NCBI RefSeq assembly: GCF_004000805.1 | Contig: NZ_BILY01000041.1 | Span: 1 to 60,026, forward strand | Origin: Paenibacillus glycanilyticus NBRC 16618 | GTDB taxonomy: Bacteria; Bacillota; Bacilli; Paenibacillales; Paenibacillaceae | Length of the DNA stretch: 60,026 bases | Direction of reading: 5' to 3' | In this document: positions 42,739 to 51,186 of the stretch, one piece after another | How the letters are laid out: every line of letters starts with the position of its first letter | Position numbering within the stretch: the stretch's first letter is position 1 | The notes under the pieces: model-generated | What the model was told of the DNA's origin: nothing | Database searches by the model: none | What the model saw: only the letters and a program-made list of their open reading frames with translations | Made by a program: the position numbers and the translations under genes

Positions 42739-43232
42739 GTCTTTGTCTTTGTCTCTTTGCTCTTGTTCAACTGCTGGTACTTCCTCCACCATCGGTCGAT
42801 CAGGCCATGCCAGCGATAGAATAGGGTACTTCGAGGGGATCTAAGGATCACTCCGAAATCTGGGTCTCCGTAAACCTCCGAGCCGAGGACATGAATGGAG
42901 TCGTGGAGAGAAGACGTCAGAAGAAAACGGCCCAGTTCATCCGAGGACTTGAACGAGCCCAGACGCTTCACCATATGATTCTCGGCTTCCTGCAGCTGGC
43001 TGTCCCAGCCGGGAGTGGCTTTGATAGCCGATGGGATCCGGGTCCACGCCGTCACTCTTTGGCGATCGAGCCCTTGACCCTTATACCATCGCAGGGCTTT
43101 TCTTAAAAACCTTCGATGAAACCGTAGGAACGAAATGCCGTCGCCCGAACGCACGTCCCGATTCATATGGCTCATATGCCATCGGGCATGCTCATCCATA
43201 AGCCTTTGGGGGAAGTTAGGGATCTTCGCCAT
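42714..43232 (-). CDS. Short tyrosinase-like protein
   Basis: A 172-aa protein with both copper-site regions of the tyrosinase family in short form. CuA-like: FLRFHRRFLRKALRWY, matching the FLPWHRxYL motif, with further histidines at HARWHMSHM. CuB-like: HDSIHVLGSEVYGDPDFGVI, then STLFYRWHGLIDRWWRKYQ, matching H-x3-H and the FxxHHxxIDRxW motif except that the first H of HH is Trp. It is much shorter than known tyrosinases (about 280 aa), has no signal peptide, and ends KETKTKTKTVNPAR. AAGAGG is 9 nt before the ATG at 43232. Catalytic activity is uncertain. Confidence 0.75.
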   Translation of the reverse strand: MAKIPNFPQRLMDEHARWHMSHMNRDVRSGDGISFLRFHRRFLRKALRWYKGQGLDRQRVTAWTRIPSAIKATPGWDSQLQEAENHMVKRLGSFKSSDELGRFLLTSSLHDSIHVLGSEVYGDPDFGVILRSPRSTLFYRWHGLIDRWWRKYQQLNKSKETKTKTKTVNPAR

Positions 43233-43502
43233 ATGCTTCATCCTCTTTTGTATAATAGACTCGTTTCTGCATTTTCATATGGGTGCTTCTCTAACATGTA
43301 TATGTCAGCGTGCTGGCGTTGGCTTGGGCAATTGCCCCTCCCTGTTATCCCCTACTCCACTTCCAGAGACGTATAGATGATCAGGTGCCCCAACCTGCTA
43401 CCGCTCATTCGAATGGGCACACAACAATCTGCCCGTTAACACAATGAAGCCACCGATTGCTCGGCAGCTTCGTCCGTTACTCATTTAACTATCGTTCTCC
43501 GT
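43233..43502. other. Intergenic region, no gene seen
   Basis: A 270-bp stretch richer in G+C than its neighbours, with no supportable reading frame or known RNA. The tyrosinase-like promoter must lie in its first part (minus-strand TATTAT near 43251-43256). Confidence 0.4.
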
Positions 43503-43943
43503 TTAGTTTAACACCTTGCGTCCCTTAAAATATTTGAGAAATAGAGCAATACCATTAATTCCTGCTATTAAAAACGGATATATAAATAAAATTGCAAAAA
43601 TGATTAACCCTGAAACAGGATTAGGATCATCAGCCGGATTATTTGCAGGAAAATAGGAAAAGAAGACATACACATACAAGCAGTAATATGGGAACCATAT
43701 AATGGATGTCAAAAAGTTTGTTAATTTTGATGGTAAAATCAGAAGAACTAAGGGAACAAAAATAACAAATATGATAATTAGGCTTACAAAACTGATAATT
43801 GAAGTAACCCTATTTATAACGTTTATTTCAATTCCAGTTATTCGATTTATTCTATACACATTGACTAATAGTTCACTGATAATAAATGGTATCAATGCAA
43901 TTATAGCGCTCAGAGCATTTAGTCTGATAAAATACCGTATAAT
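43503..43943 (-). CDS. Hypothetical four-helix membrane protein with non-standard start
   Basis: About 147 codons of very hydrophobic protein: IIALIPFIISELLVNVYRIN, VTSIISFVSLIIIFVIFVPL and FLKYFKGRKVLN at the end. Family not recognised. The first usual start is TTG at 43895, without a ribosome binding site and cutting into the first helix. Upstream, a strong TAGGAGG (43949-43955) is followed 5 nt later by an in-frame ATT (43943) and then ATA (43940), giving a natural N-terminus IIRYFIRLNALSAIIALIPF. I therefore extend to 43943 and suppose ATT or ATA initiation, or a mutated ATG. Confidence 0.55.
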   Translation of the reverse strand: MIRYFIRLNALSAIIALIPFIISELLVNVYRINRITGIEINVINRVTSIISFVSLIIIFVIFVPLVLLILPSKLTNFLTSIIWFPYYCLYVYVFFSYFPANNPADDPNPVSGLIIFAILFIYPFLIAGINGIALFLKYFKGRKVLN

Positions 43944-44103
43944 CCACGCCTCCTAAAAACAGGGAAATTACTTCTATACATTAGACGCTGCGGAATCAAT
44001 TCAGGTTGCATTTTTTCACGTTACTGCAATGGAACAGGAAGCAGCTTTTGGGGGCTGCTCCCTGGATAGTTCAACTAATGTTTCGATAGCGTAATTGTCG
44101 AAG

Positions 44104-44577
44104 CTAGTTTGGTAAAGTGCTTTTCATTATATACCAATAATCCGTCTCTTCAGGGTATGCGTGCTTCTCGATAATTTCATAATTTAGTTTTTTGTAAAAA
44201 GCTACATTACTAGGAATAGATAAACGTACCTCTAGTCTTGCCTCGCATATGCCTCTATTTCTTGCGTAATTTTCAATGTATTTCACAAGCTTTTTTCCAA
44301 TCCCCCATCCACGGAGTGAAGGGAGAACGGCAACCCGTCCTATGTAAACATAATTTTCTCGAAATACAAAATGCGCCGATCCTATTGGGATTCCATCTAC
44401 TTGGGCGATAATTGCCCCACCGGTTTTAGATATTTTTTTAATAATATCATCAACAGATTCTGAAAGTGCTCCAGATGGTGGAATTAACTTGCCTCGGTAT
44501 TCCTCAAATGCTTTACACATAACATCGTGAACGATATGTAGTTCATCTAATTGGGCTTCTTTAATTAGGGCTTCCAT
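44104..44577 (-). CDS. GNAT family N-acetyltransferase
   Basis: A 157-aa acetyltransferase. Strand beta4 and the acetyl-CoA loop are clear: NYVYIGRVAVLPSLRGWGIG, then KKLVKYIENYARNRGICEAR, with the Q/RxxGxG/A motif as RGWGIGK. N-terminal ELHIVHDVMCKAFEEY is usual for small-molecule acetyltransferases. GAGGAGG precedes the ATG. Substrate unknown. It is the last gene of the A+T-rich stretch. Confidence 0.92.
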   Translation of the reverse strand: MEALIKEAQLDELHIVHDVMCKAFEEYRGKLIPPSGALSESVDDIIKKISKTGGAIIAQVDGIPIGSAHFVFRENYVYIGRVAVLPSLRGWGIGKKLVKYIENYARNRGICEARLEVRLSIPSNVAFYKKLNYEIIEKHAYPEETDYWYIMKSTLPN

Positions 44578-44900
44578 TTGATATCCCTCCTCTATCTAGT
44601 TACACAATTACATTACCACGATATGGAATTTTAAAGTTTTAATTATTGCATTATTCTGTCATCATGTGATTAGCTGCCGTCATGCGGTCCTGAACTATTC
44701 GTTTCCCGTTTGTTCAATCATTTAACAACTTTTTCATTGCGGAATCAATTGTATCGCCAAACTTTTCAATTTACTTGGATATACTTAACAACTTAAAACT
44801 TTTGGGAGACCACTGCAAAAATATCGCCTAATATATTCTCTTTGTAGAATAGGATGGGGCGCTTCGGGTAAAATATTGTAAAAAACAAGGGGGTGGGCGC
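44578..44900. other. Intergenic region, right edge of the A+T-rich island
   Basis: No gene is seen in these 323 bp. The 13-mer TGCGGAATCAATT at 44737-44749 also occurs at 43989-44001 on the other side of the GNAT gene. The promoter of the aldo/keto reductase must lie near 44830-44880. Base composition changes to the richer G+C style right after. Confidence 0.4.
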
Positions 44901-45743
44901 GTGGTAACCCTTCCTGATGGGACGACTTTGCCCAGAATCGGTCAAGGTACGTGGTATATGGGGGATGAGCCGTCCAAGAAAAATGAAGAGCTTCGCACGT
45001 TAAGACGCGGTGTGGAGCTTGGATTGAACCTGATCGATTCGGCTGAAATGTATGGCGACGGCAGATCCGAGTCCTTGGTTGGAGAAGCGATCGAAGGGAT
45101 TCGAGATCAAGTGTTTCTAGTATCCAAAGTGTACCCGCACAACGCGGGACTGAATCGCATCGCCGGCAGCTGCGAACAAAGCTTGAAGCGGTTAAAGACA
45201 GACCGCCTCGACCTTTATCTTCTTCACTGGAGAGGAAGCATTCCTCTAAGCGAAACGGTGGAAGCGATGGAGCAGTTGGTCGAAGCGGGGAAAATTTTGC
45301 GATGGGGCGTCTCGAACCTGGACACGGACGATATGAAAGAACTGTTCGACGCGGCACGAGGGACGCATTGCATGGTCGATCAGGTGCTGTATCATCTCGG
45401 TTCCCGCGGCGTAGAATACGACCTGCTTCCTTGGTTGAGAGAGCGAAAAATCCCGATGATGGCCTACAGTCCACTCGCTCAGGGAGGCACTTTACGAAGA
45501 GGGTTGGTTGAGCATCCAGCGGTTAAGGAGATTGCCGATCGACATGGCGTGAACCCGCTTCAGATTCTCTTGGCTTGGTGCATTAGAAGCGGTGACGTGA
45601 TTGCCATTCCTAAAGCGTCGACAGCAGCGCATGCCGAAGAGAATGCGGAGGCAGAACGGATTAAGCTTACCGAGGAAGACTTGGGGATGTTGGATTTGGC
45701 GTTCCCTACACCGACAAGAAAGGCTCCGCTCGACATTATATAA
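44901..45743 (+). CDS. Aldo/keto reductase
   Basis: A 280-aa NADPH-dependent reductase with a TIM barrel. The catalytic tetrad is visible: Asp and Tyr in LIDSAEMYGDGRSE, Lys in VFLVSKVYPHN and His in LDLYLLHWRG. The coenzyme site is at IAIPKASTAAHAEENAEA near the C-terminus. The start is GTG behind AAGGGGGTGGG. It belongs to the YdhF/AKR-type small reductases with broad carbonyl substrates. It is monocistronic and its codon use is that of the core genome. Confidence 0.93.
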   Translation: MVTLPDGTTLPRIGQGTWYMGDEPSKKNEELRTLRRGVELGLNLIDSAEMYGDGRSESLVGEAIEGIRDQVFLVSKVYPHNAGLNRIAGSCEQSLKRLKTDRLDLYLLHWRGSIPLSETVEAMEQLVEAGKILRWGVSNLDTDDMKELFDAARGTHCMVDQVLYHLGSRGVEYDLLPWLRERKIPMMAYSPLAQGGTLRRGLVEHPAVKEIADRHGVNPLQILLAWCIRSGDVIAIPKASTAAHAEENAEAERIKLTEEDLGMLDLAFPTPTRKAPLDII

Positions 45744-45964
45744 GAAAGTCTTCACATGAAAGTTCCCGCAGATTAGACTTGTTTGATGGATTCCCGAATT
45801 TCAAACCCGCAGCTTTTCCGTCAGTTTCGACAACTGTAGCAAATCTCTCCATGTTCTCTCTTGTAGTACATGCGGCACGATGAGCGGAGGAGCAGCGGCT
45901 TTTCTTTATTCCAGGGATTATCGATAATATCATCATCCGTGCTTCTTGTTATCTATCTTCTTAC

Positions 45965-46200
45965 TTAGGTGGTCATTCTTTGCTTTTCTTGACGTGAGTT
46001 TGTTCCATGCCTACAATAACACCAGCTGACAAACAGCCCAAATCCTTCGTGGTTGTTTTCAAACGTGATTGACTTCCCAAACTCGACTCCGCGGTAGTCT
46101 TGGGCTCTAGCCACATGTTTAAATTTAGCTATATCTACACCAACAATTAAGATAGAAGAAATTCATCTTGTAGTCTCCTTGATTTGTATTCGGATCCGGT
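45965..46200 (-). mobile_element. Truncated IS110-family element (5' end of transposase)
   Basis: On the minus strand LIVGVDIAKFKHVARAQDYR, then GVEFGKSITFENNHEGFGLF, is the RuvC-like N-terminus of IS110 DEDD transposases, with its first catalytic Asp. The frame ends at a TAA at 45965, so about 60 codons remain of some 400. The element's own start (AAGGAGACTACAAG then ATG at 46166) is out of frame by one base. Sequence 46167-46230 would be the left-end leader where IS110 bridge RNAs are made. From 45744 to 45964 I recognise nothing. Confidence 0.75.
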
Positions 46201-46233
46201 CGCTCGCCAGCACTGGGACCCGTATACATCATA

Positions 46234-46349
46234 TCAAGGAGTCTTTTCGTTTCTCAAACTTCGTATTTCTTCATACAGTTGGAGAATCGGTACGGCAAAT
46301 GTGGCCGTCTCCCCCGTTCCCGATTGAGCGCAATCAAAGCCTATTATAC
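46234..46349 (-). pseudogene. DEAD-box RNA helicase fragment
   Basis: The minus strand encodes IIGFDCAQSGTGETATFAVP followed by ILQLYEEIRSLRNEKTP and a stop. This is motif I of DEAD-box helicases (CAQTGTGKTAAFALPILQ) with the Walker lysine changed to Glu. Only about 38 codons remain, joined on one side to the nrdJ terminator and on the other to the IS110 leader. It is non-functional. Confidence 0.7.
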
Positions 46350-46379
46350 AAAAAAGCCCGAATCCACTAGGGATTCGGA
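46350..46379 (-). terminator. Terminator of nrdJ
   Basis: CCGAATCC / GGATTCGG stem followed by GCTTTTTTG on the minus strand, about 105 bp after the nrdJ stop. Confidence 0.8.
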
Positions 46380-46484
46380 CTTTGACATCATAATCAATTT
46401 TTAGTGATATTTTGTATTACAGGATGTGACAAGTGATATTACAGCGGACAAACCCCCGCTTTCTGGTCTTCAATTCTTTATCTA

Positions 46485-49079
46485 TTAATTACACTTGCTA
46501 TAGCCGCAGTTGCTGCATTGCTTGCAGCCTTCGACGTTAATCAGCGAAGCCGATCCGCAGGAGGGGCATAAATCGCGCGAGGTGACCTCGCCGTGCTTAT
46601 GCGAATCCTCTACGGCAGGTGCTGCGGCGAAAGCCAAGTCTGGAGCCTCTTTTACAGGTTCATACGCAGCCGCCTGCTCATTCGTGCTCTCGATATGAAT
46701 TTCAAGCGCCTTCGCAACCGCGTCAGCGATGGATTCTACGCGGTTGGCTCCGAAGCCGATGGCACCGGTTCCGCCAATGCCTTTAAGATGCTTGATCAGC
46801 AGCTTCGCTTTGTTGCCGTGATCCCCGTAACGAAGGAACAAAGAGCATACGCGGCCAAGCGCTTCCGCCATCGCGAATACGTCGGAGCCGGCTTTGCCTA
46901 CATTCAGGAAGATCTCGCCCGGAATGCCGTTCAGATCGTTAATGGTAATATAGGCCATGCCGAACGGCGTGTTTACTTTGTACGTTGCCCCGCGAAGAAT
47001 TTGCGGACGGCGCTTGTACTGCTTGTCGAATTCCTGCTCCGCCTGCGGCGATACCTTCGCGTTAAGCGCCGTATTCAGCGTCTCGAGTTTATCTTCTTCT
47101 TTTACCGCTTCCGCAGCTGCAGCCGCTTCGACCGCCGCATCCGGCTTCGCATCTTCCTTCTTCGTCGACAATACTTGAACGTCGCGGCTGCCGTCGCGGT
47201 AGATCGTAACGCCTTTACAGCCCAGATCAAACGCCATCTCGTACAGCTCTTTCGTCTCTTCAACCGTAAAGTCGCTCGGACAGTTCGCCGTCTTCGAGAT
47301 CGAGCTGTCGACCCAGCGCTGAATCGCCGCTTGCACGCGGATATGATCCTTCGCCGACAAATTCATTGCCGTTACGAAGTAATCCGGCAATTCTTCACCC
47401 GGATGCGCATCCTTCCATGCCTGCGCGATCGGCACCAGCTGTTTGTCGTAGCCTAGACGGCTTTGACGGAAGTATTCGAAGGCAAAATACGGCTCGATGC
47501 CGGTCGACGTACCAACCATCGTACCGGTGCTGCCCGTCGGAGCCTGCGTAATAACAGTCACGTTACGTATGCCTTTGGCCAGAACCGCTTCGCCTACCTC
47601 CGGGAATTCGGTCACCATGTTTTTCATAAAGCCGCTTTGCAGAAACTTCTCCGCGTCGAACGCTTCGAACGAGCCTTTCTCCGAAGCGATCTCAGCCGAA
47701 GCGAGGTAAGCCTCCCGTGCCATAAAACCGTATATTTTATCGAGGAACAGAAGAGATTCAGGGCTGCCGTAACGGACGCCAAGCTTTATCATAAGCTCGG
47801 CAAGCCCCATCGTGCCAAGGCCTACGCGGCGCTCCTTCTTCTGATTCTTCTCATTCTCTTCGAAATGATAAGGAGTTGTATCGATAACGTTATCCAGGAA
47901 GCGAACGGACCATTGGGTTACCTTCGCCAGCTCTTCCCAGTTCACGTCATGCTTGCTTTCATCGTAAAATTTGGACAGATTAATCGCGGACAGGTTGCAG
48001 ACGCCCCAGCCCGGCAGCCCTTGCTCGCCGCAAGGATTCGTGCAAATAATCGGGTTGAAATACCAGCTGTTCGACATTTGGTTGTAGTATTCCATAAAGA
48101 CGACGCCAGGCTCCGCCGACTTCCATGCCGATTCGATAATCGTATGCCATACGTCGCGCGCCCGAACCGTTTTATAATGGATAACCCTCTTGCCAAGCTT
48201 CTTCCATGCTTCCAGATCGCCGTTCCACAGCTCGTCGTAATCGGTTTCCTTGGTATCCGGGAATACAAGCTCCCAATCCAGGTCTTCCTTCACGGCTTTC
48301 ATAAACGCATTGCTTACGCATACCGACAGGTTCGCATTCGTCACTTGCCCCATCGTTTGCTTGACGGTAATGAAATCGAGCACATCCGGATGCCAGTCGT
48401 TAATCATAAGCATAAGCGCGCCTCTACGGCTTCCGCCCTGTTCAATCAGGCCGGTTGTATAGCTGAATAAGCCCCCCCAGGATACGGCACCACTGGAGGA
48501 TCCGTTAACGCCAGCGACAATGGCGCGTCTAGGACGCAGCGAAGACAGGTTGATCCCCACGCCGCCGCCGCGCGCCATAATTTCCGTCATCTCCGACAGA
48601 GTCGTCATAATGCCGCCGCGACTGTCCTTTGGCGAAGGAATAACGTAGCAGTTGAACAACGTCAATTCTTCGCTCGCGCCGGCGCCGGCAGCAATGCGGC
48701 CGCCAGGAACCAGCTTCCAGTCATCCAGAATGTAACGGAATCTTTCCGTCCAGGCACGCCGCTTCTCTTCGCCTTGCTCGACGCCAGCCATCGCACCGGC
48801 CAGACGGTCCCACATCTCTTCCGGAGTCTTTTCTATAGTAAGCGTGAGTTTCTCCACGCTGGATGTCACGGTATCCCCGCTTCTAAGCTTGACGGTCACT
48901 TCGTCGCCGCTGCGTCCGATGACTTCCCCAACCTCTTTGGCCGGGAATTTCGGATCATCTTTCGTCAGGACCAGTACGACATCCCCTACTGCGGTATTCT
49001 TTGTGTCCGCGTTTTTCCAAGCATAGCGGTCCAAAAATATTTTTTCGCTAAGGCCTTCCAATTTCTGAGTCATTGCCAT
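46485..49079 (-). CDS. nrdJ: Adenosylcobalamin-dependent (class II) ribonucleotide reductase
   Basis: An 864-aa enzyme reducing ribonucleotides to deoxyribonucleotides with B12. Landmarks: LTLFNCYVIPSPKDSRGGIM with the first redox Cys, the active-site NPCGEQGLPGWGVCNLSAIN (Cys and Glu), the phosphate loop PTGSTGTMVGTSTGIEP, and a C-terminal zinc ribbon CPSCGSASLINVEGCKQCSN. An Ala/Glu-rich linker (about 680-715) precedes the TSCPD-like domain. AAGGA is 8 nt before the ATG at 49079. It stands alone with an NrdR-like box in its promoter and should supply dNTPs independently of oxygen. Confidence 0.95.
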   Translation of the reverse strand: MAMTQKLEGLSEKIFLDRYAWKNADTKNTAVGDVVLVLTKDDPKFPAKEVGEVIGRSGDEVTVKLRSGDTVTSSVEKLTLTIEKTPEEMWDRLAGAMAGVEQGEEKRRAWTERFRYILDDWKLVPGGRIAAGAGASEELTLFNCYVIPSPKDSRGGIMTTLSEMTEIMARGGGVGINLSSLRPRRAIVAGVNGSSSGAVSWGGLFSYTTGLIEQGGSRRGALMLMINDWHPDVLDFITVKQTMGQVTNANLSVCVSNAFMKAVKEDLDWELVFPDTKETDYDELWNGDLEAWKKLGKRVIHYKTVRARDVWHTIIESAWKSAEPGVVFMEYYNQMSNSWYFNPIICTNPCGEQGLPGWGVCNLSAINLSKFYDESKHDVNWEELAKVTQWSVRFLDNVIDTTPYHFEENEKNQKKERRVGLGTMGLAELMIKLGVRYGSPESLLFLDKIYGFMAREAYLASAEIASEKGSFEAFDAEKFLQSGFMKNMVTEFPEVGEAVLAKGIRNVTVITQAPTGSTGTMVGTSTGIEPYFAFEYFRQSRLGYDKQLVPIAQAWKDAHPGEELPDYFVTAMNLSAKDHIRVQAAIQRWVDSSISKTANCPSDFTVEETKELYEMAFDLGCKGVTIYRDGSRDVQVLSTKKEDAKPDAAVEAAAAAEAVKEEDKLETLNTALNAKVSPQAEQEFDKQYKRRPQILRGATYKVNTPFGMAYITINDLNGIPGEIFLNVGKAGSDVFAMAEALGRVCSLFLRYGDHGNKAKLLIKHLKGIGGTGAIGFGANRVESIADAVAKALEIHIESTNEQAAAYEPVKEAPDLAFAAAPAVEDSHKHGEVTSRDLCPSCGSASLINVEGCKQCSNCGYSKCN

Positions 49080-49142
49080 CCGATTGGTCCTTCCTCCCAT
49101 GTCCCTTATATCGCATACACACCTCTTATCGCATGTGTCGGG

Positions 49143-49180
49143 CACCATATATTGTGTGTATTGCTTATTATACTATACTA
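49143..49180 (-). promoter_or_regulatory. nrdJ promoter with NrdR-box-like palindrome
   Basis: ACACAATATATGGTG (49143-49157, minus strand) fits the NrdR box ACACWAYATATWGTGT. TATAAT lies just upstream at about 49169-49174. NrdR, the dATP/ATP-sensing repressor, could thus block nrdJ. A second, poorer box may lie around 49180-49200. Confidence 0.55.
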
Positions 49181-49353
49181 CATATCGGTATCCACAGTTG
49201 TTTTTACCTATTTCGCCGCTTTTCTCCGCTTACATTGGCTATTCTCTTTCTATTGCTTGTCCTTTCGCTAATTTTGCTGCTTATTTACTAAGATTTGATG
49301 AAAAAGGCCATACTAGTGTCAACTATCTCTATTCGCAAAAGGAGCTGCCTATC

Positions 49354-51186
49354 GTGACCTATACTATGAATGATCAGGCGAATGTGAAACCCGCCTCAAC
49401 GGAATCTAATATGGTCCGGCGCAAGCTTCATCCGCTTGTAGACCTGCAATGCGACCGCACCTGGTTCGACGAGCTTCAGAACCGGGTCGCCAAAAATGGT
49501 CCTTGGGACGATTGGACGCTCTATCAGCTGACGATGGAAGCCGAGCAGGCCAAGCGGGTCGACAGCTTCGAACAGCTGCAATGCTTGCGAACGCTCCCCT
49601 CCTTCGAGCCGATGCCCCATCAAGTGGACACGGCACGCAAGGTTGTTCACGAGATGGGCGGCCGCGCTATTCTCGCCGATGAAGTTGGACTTGGCAAAAC
49701 GATTGAAGCCGGACTCGTCATCAAGGAATACATGGTGCGCGGACTCGTCCGAAAGGCTCTGATTCTTGTTCCCGCTTCCCTCGTCTTGCAATGGGTGAGA
49801 GAGCTGAATTCAAAGTTTGGCATCTCGGCCGTCGCTCAAAAGAAAGAGCATACCTGGCAATACGACGTTGTGGTTGCCTCTATAGATACGGCCAAGCGCG
49901 ATCCGCACCGCGAGATTATTCTGGGCCAGGATTACGACATGATCATTATTGACGAAGCGCATAAGCTCAAGAACAAAAAGACGACAAACTACCAATTTGC
50001 GCTCCAGCTCCGCAAAAAATATTGTCTTCTTCTTACGGCTACCCCGATTCAGAACGATCTGGACGAGTTATATAACCTTATTACGCTGCTTAAGCCCGGC
50101 CAGTTAGGTGGTCAAAGCGAGTTCGCAGCCAACTTCGTTGTCGACAAGCGTCTGCCGAAAAACGAAGATCAGCTGCAGGATGCGCTGTCCACCGTCATGA
50201 TTCGCAACCGGCGCGGAGATGGCGGCATATCGTTCACCAAGCGCGTCGTGAAAAATATCCCGCTGGAGCTTTCTTCCGAAGAAAAGGCTCTCTATGACGC
50301 GGTTACGGCATTCGTTAGGGACCGTTACAAGGAAGACGGCGTCGATATGATGAGTATGCTTCCGCTGGTTACGCTGCAGCGCGAAGTATGCAGCAGCCGG
50401 GATGCGGTATTTATTACGCTTGTTAATCTGTTCAAGAAAACGGCCGAGGATTCCCCGATCCGCCCGAAAATCTGGGAGCTGGTTGAATTCATTAAACAGA
50501 TCAAAGCCAATACCAAAGCCGAGAAAGTGATGGAGCTTATTCAGCAGATTAACGACAAGGTCATCATTTTCACCGAGTACCGGGCATCGCAGGAATATCT
50601 GCTTCAGTTCTTCCGCTCGCATAACATTTTGGCCGTACCTTACCGGGGCGGCATGAACCGCGGGAAAAAGGACTGGATGATGGATCTGTTCCGCGGCCGC
50701 GCCCAAGTGCTTATCGCAACCGAAGCCGGCGGCGAAGGAATCAACCTGCAGTTCTGCCACAACATGATCAACTTCGATCTCCCGTGGAATCCCATGCGCG
50801 TCGAGCAGCGGATCGGCCGCGTTCACCGGCTTGGTCAGAAGGAAGACGTCAAGATCTATAATCTGTGTACGCTCGGGACCATCGAAGAGCATATCGTGAA
50901 CCTGCTGCATGAAAAAATCAATCTGTTCGAGCTTGTCATCGGGGAACTCGATCATATTCTCGAACGGTTCGAATCGGATGCCGGCTCCATCGAACAGCAG
51001 CTGGCGCGGATGCTGCTCGAATCCGAAGGAGACGCTGTTCATCTGGAGCAAAGGCTGAATCATCTGGGCTCCACGATATCCAAGCTTCGTGAAGAGAAGG
51101 AGACGGATACGCCGGATACGCCGCAAGGACCAACCATCCTGGCACAAATGACCGCGCTAGGCCAGAAAGTCGAGGTGAGACCGTGA
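49354..51186 (+). CDS. yqhH: SNF2-family DEAD/DEAH helicase, YqhH-like
   Basis: A 610-aa SWI2/SNF2-type ATPase of the RapA group. Motif I is ADEVGLGKTIEAGLV, motif II IIDEAHKLKN, motif III LLLTATPIQND; the second lobe has IIFTEYRASQEYLLQFF, ATEAGGEGINLQFCHNMINF and motif VI RIGRVHRLGQ. It starts with GTG 9 nt after AAAAGGAG. It overlaps the yqhG-like gene by four bases, the same pair as yqhH-yqhG of B. subtilis. A RapA-like role in recycling RNA polymerase has been suggested for such proteins but is not shown. Confidence 0.9.
   Translation: MTYTMNDQANVKPASTESNMVRRKLHPLVDLQCDRTWFDELQNRVAKNGPWDDWTLYQLTMEAEQAKRVDSFEQLQCLRTLPSFEPMPHQVDTARKVVHEMGGRAILADEVGLGKTIEAGLVIKEYMVRGLVRKALILVPASLVLQWVRELNSKFGISAVAQKKEHTWQYDVVVASIDTAKRDPHREIILGQDYDMIIIDEAHKLKNKKTTNYQFALQLRKKYCLLLTATPIQNDLDELYNLITLLKPGQLGGQSEFAANFVVDKRLPKNEDQLQDALSTVMIRNRRGDGGISFTKRVVKNIPLELSSEEKALYDAVTAFVRDRYKEDGVDMMSMLPLVTLQREVCSSRDAVFITLVNLFKKTAEDSPIRPKIWELVEFIKQIKANTKAEKVMELIQQINDKVIIFTEYRASQEYLLQFFRSHNILAVPYRGGMNRGKKDWMMDLFRGRAQVLIATEAGGEGINLQFCHNMINFDLPWNPMRVEQRIGRVHRLGQKEDVKIYNLCTLGTIEEHIVNLLHEKINLFELVIGELDHILERFESDAGSIEQQLARMLLESEGDAVHLEQRLNHLGSTISKLREEKETDTPDTPQGPTILAQMTALGQKVEVRP

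Noticed and set aside
29690..44650. Island as a prophage or integrative element
   Set aside because: No integrase, phage structural gene, att-like repeat or tRNA junction is visible at either edge.
47463..48470. 335-codon and other long plus-strand frames inside nrdJ
   Set aside because: They mirror the codon pattern of the ribonucleotide reductase; no start signals or recognisable motifs.
50104..51147. 347-codon minus-strand frame opposite yqhH
   Set aside because: Antisense shadow of the SNF2 helicase, whose motifs are all on the plus strand.
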